Notes under the pieces: generated by a model
Databases searched by the model: none
What the model was told of the DNA's origin: nothing
The model's input: only the letters and a program-made list of their open reading frames with translations
Program-made: the position numbers and the translations under genes
Shown: piece by piece, positions 51,904 to 56,925 of the stretch
Position numbering within the stretch: position 1 is the stretch's first letter
Layout of the letters: every line of letters starts with the position of its first letter
Source: Anaerolineae bacterium
GTDB taxonomy: Bacteria; Chloroflexota; Anaerolineae; Aggregatilineales; Phototrophicaceae
DNA: 56,925 bases
Reading direction: 5' to 3'
Assembly: GCA_017303635.1 (NCBI GenBank)
Contig: JAFLCG010000025.1
Location: 1-56,925, forward strand

Positions 51904-52012
51904 TGATAGATGGCTTTAATCTCTGATTATTCCTCAATGTGGCCACTATGGAGGCTATACATAACATCAACCTTTCACGGTTTGTGTAAAGGTGACTATA
52001 GTCCACATTATT
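51904..52012 (-). promoter_or_regulatory. Possible promoter/operator region before the cyclodeaminase gene
   Basis: A 109-base gap in an otherwise tight gene row. It contains the palindrome GACTATAGTC (51994-52003), which could be an operator, and AT-rich sequence with no strong consensus promoter. If a promoter is here, the biosynthetic genes from the cyclodeaminase to the PPTase form one transcript. Confidence 0.35.
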
Positions 52013-53680
52013 TCATCCAGTCGTTGATGGGATGCTAACCTCCAGCACAATACGCTGCCGAATGGTCGAATAGATTTCACCATCAAAAAACGTCGTGATT
52101 TGATAAACGTTTACCTGTTCAATGGGCTCTGCTAAAGCCCCGGTTTCATCCGGGTGTGGGAAGCCTAGCAGTTGACCTGGTGCCACTAGGAATGACCACC
52201 ATGCTGGATTCTGCTCCTTGTGGCGGTTCCAGTTACTGATAAAGGTGGCGATCAAATTGGCAAACTGCTCGGCAGGTACGGGGTTGTATGGCTCGTTTGA
52301 GTATTGTGCTTCCAGAGCAAATATCTCCTCTGGGGTGCGCGCCTGGACTAGTGCAGTTGCCAGAGCAAGATCGTTGACTGCCCCGTAGGTGGCGGTCAAT
52401 TGTGGCTCGCGGGACAGAAAACTGAAATTCTCAAATCGGAATAGATCACCGTAAGGTGCGAACATACGGTTATCGAGCATGACTTTCTGACCGCTGGCGG
52501 TGACACCCTCATAGCGGAAACCGTAGTACAAGTTGGTGTCATACCATACAAGGTTGATACTGCGGAACCAGACCGAACCGCCTACAATCAGCACTAACGC
52601 GAGTAGAATATGAACTTTGGTATTGAGTTGGAGAGGTTGCTTCCGCACCAGGAAAAAGAACCCCAGCAACGCTACCTCCAGCACTATCCAGTGCCAGAAG
52701 AAGATGCCGCACATCAGCATCACGCCTATATGAAAGACGATGCATAGTGGAAAGTACAAATAGAATAGACGACGATAGACCATGAAGAAGAGCGATCCCA
52801 GTTCAACCAACAACGTAAAGACCATCATCGGTAGCACAAACGGACGAATGAACTGGGTAAGCCCCGCCACTTGTTCTGGTTGTAAGAAGGCTAACCAGCC
52901 ATTGGAATAGCCCCCAGGCAACAGGAAGTAGAGATAGGGATGGCTGAGCCATGACATCTGGAGCTTGCCGAGGCCGGGCCGGAAGTAAGAAGCACCAATC
53001 AGGCAGCACAGGAGAAAGATAAAGTCAACAGTGCAGCGGGTGCCAGTGACCAGATGCAGCAGTACAAACACACTGAATAATTGTAAAGCATGAAGCAGCA
53101 GATTGAAGCTCGCCAACAGCGAGACCTGGTCGGTTAGAGGATAGTTAAACTGCCCTAAGATACACATCAGTAACGCAGTGTACGGAACTACAAATAGGGG
53201 TCGCCACCAGACGAGTATTGACAGACTGATGAGCAAGAGCCGATCAGCGTAATGACCCTGATCAAAATAGAAATTGTAGCTGTAAGTAGAGTACGTCCAG
53301 GCCGTTACAAAAGTGATCACGCATACCAACAACCTTAATGCCGAGCTATGCTCAAAGACAGCCCAGCGGTTAAGTAGGGTCTTGCTCCCAATGGTGGCAG
53401 CCGCAACCAGCAGCCCCAGACCTGCTAAGGGGATAGCTCCACTCACCAACTGCCGAAGGAGTTCAAAGACCAATAGCGGTTGTGTATACCCCGCAAAGGA
53501 GATGACAACCGCCCTCCGCAACCAGTACTCAAAAGCCATGTAGGCCACGAGCATTACGACAATGTGCACAATGAGATAAACGTAATCGCGGCGCGTGATT
53601 AAGTGGCTTGGGGAGAAAAGCCCTTGAATGGCTTGATTCCGGCGCCGCAGCGTATTGACCCACCCGCCAATGGCTTGCAT
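52013..53680 (-). CDS. Polytopic membrane protein, HTTM/carboxylase-like (555 aa)
   Basis: About ten membrane helices fill residues ~30-370; GASYFRPGLGKL, VFHIGVMLMCGIFFWHWI and an AFYFDQGHY-like loop recall the HTTM/vitamin-K-carboxylase-like membrane family, though the match is loose. The C-terminal ~180 residues are probably extracytoplasmic. GAGGAG precedes the ATG at 53680. A 13-bp hairpin sits between this gene and the upstream SGNH-like gene. A role in modifying or exporting the peptide is possible but not shown. Confidence 0.55.
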   Translation of the reverse strand: MQAIGGWVNTLRRRNQAIQGLFSPSHLITRRDYVYLIVHIVVMLVAYMAFEYWLRRAVVISFAGYTQPLLVFELLRQLVSGAIPLAGLGLLVAAATIGSKTLLNRWAVFEHSSALRLLVCVITFVTAWTYSTYSYNFYFDQGHYADRLLLISLSILVWWRPLFVVPYTALLMCILGQFNYPLTDQVSLLASFNLLLHALQLFSVFVLLHLVTGTRCTVDFIFLLCCLIGASYFRPGLGKLQMSWLSHPYLYFLLPGGYSNGWLAFLQPEQVAGLTQFIRPFVLPMMVFTLLVELGSLFFMVYRRLFYLYFPLCIVFHIGVMLMCGIFFWHWIVLEVALLGFFFLVRKQPLQLNTKVHILLALVLIVGGSVWFRSINLVWYDTNLYYGFRYEGVTASGQKVMLDNRMFAPYGDLFRFENFSFLSREPQLTATYGAVNDLALATALVQARTPEEIFALEAQYSNEPYNPVPAEQFANLIATFISNWNRHKEQNPAWWSFLVAPGQLLGFPHPDETGALAEPIEQVNVYQITTFFDGEIYSTIRQRIVLEVSIPSTTG

Positions 53681-53699
53681 CGTCTATGTTCTCCTCAAA

Positions 53700-53734
53700 G
53701 CAATCAGGCCAGATGACTCACCTGGCCTGATTGC
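53700..53734 (-). terminator. Perfect 13-bp hairpin between two membrane-protein genes
   Basis: GCAATCAGGCCAG (53700-53712) pairs exactly with CTGGCCTGATTGC (53722-53734) around a 9-base loop. On the minus strand it lies 17 bases after the SGNH-like gene and just before the HTTM-like gene's GAGGAG site. It may end or attenuate the upstream transcript; the T run (CTTTG) is short. Confidence 0.6.
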
Positions 53735-53750
53735 TATATTGGCGATTAGC

Positions 53751-55409
53751 TCACGAACCTGTGCAACCGACTGCTGCCGTTGCTGATCCTGTTACGGGTA
53801 AGTCCGCGTAGAAGCAACTGTAGATGGCCTCCGCCACAGCTTGATGCCCCTGGACATTAAAGTGACCAATCCCATCCCGCAGGAATAGCGCCTGCAGATT
53901 TGATGGAGAAACCCCTGCGGCTTCCCAGTATTGACCAAGCGGTAAAACAGGGATGTTATGCTCAACCGCATAAGCTTGCAAGGCACGCTCTGGAGCGTAC
54001 AGGTCGTAGCCTTCGACAATACCGTTGCCACTATAGAACGCTGCCGGATAGTACGGCAGGATGACCAGGCGCATTCTTGCACCCGCCTCTTCCAGCTTTG
54101 CTCTCCAGCTTTCCAGATGCGCAATCGTCAGACTCAACAGCTCCAGTGAACGCGGATCGTTATCCTCTATCTGAAATAGAAATTCCAATCCTGCAAACGG
54201 CTGTTCTTCACTCACCTGTGCGCTATTAGGATAACCCATCGGTACATAATCCAGGCTTCCTGTAGCCTGGTTCAGCCACCTAGCCATTAGGTTCCCAATG
54301 AACAAATGACTCTGAAGAGTCTGAGCCGGATTGGGCGGGTCGTAGCCCCGGATCACTTTATGCCACAAATCATGCCGCAGAATGTATTCATCTTCTGGTA
54401 CATCGATCGTGCCTGCAGGTTGTAGCTCTGGAAAAGGGATGATCCCACCCGGAGTTCCTGGTGCAATGAAATCATTCAAGGGATGAATAACAACTAACAC
54501 TTCTTTGGGCTGGACGGTTCCAGCTGTGAAAGGGTAAATGCGCGGGTGTAGATACACTTCCAGACCGTAGTCCGGTGTGCCCATGCTGATGACTTCTCGA
54601 GGGTTTTCTTTATCGGTATTCATCAACCTGTCGAGGACGATGCCCATATTCTGATTAGGCGCAACCTGCAAACCCATCAGGTAAGATCCACCGACCAAGA
54701 CATAGCGTTCTGAGCCATCTTTTAGGCGAAAATCCGGATAGTACCAGCCATTGGCATTGGTTTGCCCACTATTGCCACCTTCATCGGGGATATAAATCCG
54801 TCCATAAGGGGTAAACAATCCGTTCAAATTCTGAATCGGGGAAATTCGCAGCAGCGCGCCGATCTGCAGCAGGACTTCAGCCAGGATGATAACAGCCAGA
54901 ATAGCGATAACTGTCTTACGCCAGCGCTGTACTTTTCCACCGGCTGGATTAGCAAATAGAATAACTGGCGTAAACAGGACAATCATCAGCAGAACCGCAA
55001 TTTGCAACAGCGGAAACCGGATCCAGCGTTCACCCAGGATGTACATGCTGGCAATCAGAGCAATGAAGACCAGCATGATCACAATCCCTAACCAGGCCCG
55101 GGATTGGATATAGGTGATCGTCGCCTTAAACCGGTCGAGACCCCTAGAATGAAACAGAAACATGCCCCAAAGTACAAATCCAGCGCCATAGACTAGCAGA
55201 GCGATAAAAAACGGCCACGAATACAGCCCCAGTACATCTTTGGGTTCGCTGGTATGAGTGAAGAGATCGACGAAACCGGCCATCCAGAAGATGACCACAA
55301 ACGTCAAGATGAGTAAATATTCTGCCGACTGCGCCACACGATGTTCAAAAGCCGCCCAACCTTTGAGCGGCTGTGTGGCAGTCGACGTTTGAGCTGAAGT
55401 CGCCGCCAT
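53751..55409 (-). CDS. Membrane protein with SGNH-hydrolase-like domain (552 aa)
   Basis: I chose the ATG at 55409 (MAATSAQTS), preceded by AAAGGAAAA; a longer frame starting at 55469 would run into the upstream HupE gene. Residues ~25-195 contain about five to six membrane helices. The C-terminal ~330 residues look like an SGNH/GDSL-like fold: VLVGGSYLMG in block I position (GGS rather than GDS) and RDGIGHFNVQGH with the Asp-x-x-His pair near the end. Such proteins often acylate or deacylate cell-surface glycans or lipids. It is next to, and probably co-transcribed with, HupE/UreJ. A link to the peptide cluster is uncertain. Confidence 0.65.
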   Translation of the reverse strand: MAATSAQTSTATQPLKGWAAFEHRVAQSAEYLLILTFVVIFWMAGFVDLFTHTSEPKDVLGLYSWPFFIALLVYGAGFVLWGMFLFHSRGLDRFKATITYIQSRAWLGIVIMLVFIALIASMYILGERWIRFPLLQIAVLLMIVLFTPVILFANPAGGKVQRWRKTVIAILAVIILAEVLLQIGALLRISPIQNLNGLFTPYGRIYIPDEGGNSGQTNANGWYYPDFRLKDGSERYVLVGGSYLMGLQVAPNQNMGIVLDRLMNTDKENPREVISMGTPDYGLEVYLHPRIYPFTAGTVQPKEVLVVIHPLNDFIAPGTPGGIIPFPELQPAGTIDVPEDEYILRHDLWHKVIRGYDPPNPAQTLQSHLFIGNLMARWLNQATGSLDYVPMGYPNSAQVSEEQPFAGLEFLFQIEDNDPRSLELLSLTIAHLESWRAKLEEAGARMRLVILPYYPAAFYSGNGIVEGYDLYAPERALQAYAVEHNIPVLPLGQYWEAAGVSPSNLQALFLRDGIGHFNVQGHQAVAEAIYSCFYADLPVTGSATAAVGCTGS

Positions 55410-55431
55410 AGTGTTTTCCTTTGTAAACTCT

Positions 55432-56013
55432 CTAGGCCCCAGTGAATACCTGGGAAACCAGATAGACACCCATCAGGGCAATAGCCAGACCGCCGAACCG
55501 CAGGATCATGGCACTACGCTGGTTACGCAGCGCAATATAGCCAATCAGCGCCCCAATAACATGCAAACCGGCTGTCGCCGTCATGAAGCCCAGCACGTAG
55601 GCCAGGATATACAGAATATCGCCTTCAACTGCTGGCAATTCCGCGCCATGTGCATGACCATGGAATAGGGCAAAAATGGCGACGAAGATCATGGCTAGCC
55701 ACATTGGGATTTTCTGGTTTGCGAGCAGTGCCAGCCCTAGTATCACCACAGATCCCGTAATGCCGACTTCCACCAATGGCAGTGGCACCCCGAAGTAACC
55801 CAATACCCCGGCAATCGCCATCGCCACAACAAAGGTAGTTGGCACGACCCAGATAGCCTTGCCGCCGATCTGTGCACTTAGCAAGCCAACAGTAACCATC
55901 GCCAGAAGATGATCCAAACCCAGTAACGGGTGCAGGAACCCAGCAATAGCACTACTGCCGCCTTCAAGGGTGTGAGCGATGATGGGCAATAGAACAGCGA
56001 GAAAGACTTGCAT
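55432..56013 (-). CDS. HupE/UreJ family membrane protein (193 aa)
   Basis: Six or seven membrane helices with the family's histidine motifs HPLLGLDHLLAM (~28-39) and FALFHGHAHG (~114-123). HupE/UreJ proteins are metal (nickel or cobalt) permease-like proteins associated with hydrogenases and ureases. No hydrogenase or urease gene is in view. AGAGGA lies about 10 bases upstream of the ATG. It is the first gene of the minus-strand row, and only 22 bases separate it from the SGNH-like gene. Confidence 0.85.
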   Translation of the reverse strand: MQVFLAVLLPIIAHTLEGGSSAIAGFLHPLLGLDHLLAMVTVGLLSAQIGGKAIWVVPTTFVVAMAIAGVLGYFGVPLPLVEVGITGSVVILGLALLANQKIPMWLAMIFVAIFALFHGHAHGAELPAVEGDILYILAYVLGFMTATAGLHVIGALIGYIALRNQRSAMILRFGGLAIALMGVYLVSQVFTGA

Positions 56014-56348
56014 TATGAATGTCCTCTTTGATTTAGCCTCAACATTTCAATCCGCAAGGTCAATTAACGATGAGCCTCATTACATTTCCCTAAACTATTG
56101 GCCACTATCCTGATCTCAAACGAACTGAGCGGTGCTCAAAATACGTGACGGAAAATCAGCTGCTCCGCGGAACGATATGTCAGCTGATCCGGACGATTCC
56201 CAACTCAAAATGAAATATTCCCAACCCAAAACCGGAATCTTACAGCCCTTCGTCGAGACCAGTGTGCTAGTCTTGAATGCGCGTGACCGAATCGTATGGA
56301 GGAAAGTCAGAGTTGGGGTTGAAGACTACAACGGTTACAACTGAATAC

Positions 56349-56540
56349 ATGGCACCGGGCGAACGCCAACTGCAGGACTTTGCAGCGGCCGTCTGTGCCG
56401 ATTGGTCGGTCAGACAGAATAACGCAGGGATGAACTCGCGAGAGTCGATAAACGGTTTGGCGAATTTCCTCAAGGTGCTGACTCGTATCCAGGCGAAAGC
56501 GATGACCCGGGGTGTCTGGCTTGACGACAATCATGAATAG
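56349..56540 (+). CDS. Possible small protein upstream of the recombinase (63 aa)
   Basis: A charged, helical short ORF starting MAPGERQLQDF; the frame is open back to 56277, so the start is uncertain and no good ribosome binding site is seen. It lies in the same orientation as, and 165 bases upstream of, the serine recombinase gene, separated by a strong hairpin. I recognise no family; it may be a small element-borne protein or chance. Confidence 0.35.
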   Translation: MAPGERQLQDFAAAVCADWSVRQNNAGMNSRESINGLANFLKVLTRIQAKAMTRGVWLDDNHE

Positions 56541-56566
56541 GGGTAAGTTCTTGAGCATGATGACGA

Positions 56567-56595
56567 GCGGCATGGTGTTGGTAGCACCATGCCGC
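56567..56595. terminator. Perfect 11-bp hairpin
   Basis: GCGGCATGGTG (56567-56577) pairs with CACCATGCCGC (56585-56595) around a 7-base loop. It follows the small ORF by 26 bases and precedes the recombinase. It has no T tail; a recombination or binding site is an alternative. Confidence 0.5.
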
Positions 56596-56705
56596 CCTGG
56601 TCGCAGCACTATCTCATCTAGCGCACGACCTCCGACCAACTGTAGCGCGTCGGTGGCGAATGTGCTATTTCGCATCCGGTTCTTCAGTTGAAAGGTCATC
56701 CCACG

Positions 56706-56925
56706 ATGTCTGCTTTGCGTACGGTCGCCCTCTGTTATGTCCGGCTTTCCTTCACTAAAGATGCTAATGATTTGACCAGCCCCGAACGGCAGAAGGCCAA
56801 TTTGCTGCGCGCCTGCGAAAAGCATGGCTGGACGCCGGAATGGTACGAAGATGTTCAGGGTCATAAATCGGCGACACGTGAACATAATCGACCGGCCTGG
56901 GAGGCGCTCAAGACACGGCTCAAAG
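56706..56925 (+). CDS. Serine recombinase, N-terminal part only
   Basis: The reading frame from ATG 56706 runs off the window edge after 73 codons. It begins SALRTVALCYVRLSFTKD, the YxRxS resolvase start with the presumed catalytic Ser in RLS, followed by SPERQKANLLRACEKHGW and EDVQGHKSATREHNRPAWEAL, the typical order of the resolvase/invertase N-terminal domain of large serine recombinases (DR...Q...l...a...gw...y.D...Sa......Rp....l). These enzymes integrate and excise mobile elements. It probably marks an integrated element continuing to the right. Confidence 0.85.
   Translation, partial: MSALRTVALCYVRLSFTKDANDLTSPERQKANLLRACEKHGWTPEWYEDVQGHKSATREHNRPAWEALKTRLK

Overview
The window looks like an accessory region of a Chloroflexota genome (Anaerolineae-like is my best guess). 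This rests on the mix of giant secreted Pro/Thr-rich multidomain proteins, PD40/WD40 propellers, a STAND NTPase with a caspase domain, and moderate GC. It is inference from gene content; no marker gene is present. No tRNA, rRNA or CRISPR array was seen.

Region 1 (1-16 kb) is conflict/defence. A minus-strand 1433-residue protein joins a kinase-like domain, an NB-ARC NTPase, TPR-like repeats and a C-terminal caspase. Divergent from it is a tight plus-strand cassette of three genes: a 1787-residue DNA methyltransferase with a degenerate nuclease-like N-terminus and a HEPN-like C-terminus, a 472-residue protein with a D...QxK nuclease-like signature, and an 1134-residue PLD nuclease-SNF2 helicase.

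Region 2 (16-33 kb) is surface/secreted proteins and mobile debris. It holds a 2907-residue protein carrying both a subtilisin and an M23-like domain, two small HTH remnants facing each other, a WD40-PA14-PD40 protein, a metallopeptidase-like surface gene cut by an IS481-family element, an SH3b protein, and a frameshifted helicase/primase-like pseudogene.

Region 3 (34-56 kb), all minus strand, is a nonribosomal peptide cluster. Reading 5' to 3': HupE/UreJ, SGNH-like membrane protein, HTTM-like membrane protein, ornithine cyclodeaminase homologue, PltE-like acyl-PCP dehydrogenase, PltF-like free A domain, ferric-reductase-like membrane protein, free PCP, NRPS1 (C-A-T), NRPS2 (C-A N-terminal part), methyltransferase, A C-terminal part-T-E, C-T-TE, and Sfp-type PPTase. 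The likely logic is ornithine to proline, prolyl-PCP, oxidised prolyl/pyrrolyl-PCP starter, then extension, methylation, epimerisation and release.

The most unusual feature is that both extender A domains are interrupted at the same place, between core motifs A8 and A9. In NRPS1 the insert is a Cys-rich PP-loop ATPase domain of the thiolase/amidotransferase type, inside an A domain whose specificity residues read as asparagine-like. In NRPS2 the A domain is cut into two genes with a methyltransferase gene between them, so the A10 catalytic lysine sits on another polypeptide. The last module (C-T-TE) has no A domain. The right edge enters a large serine recombinase gene, so the island may be mobile.
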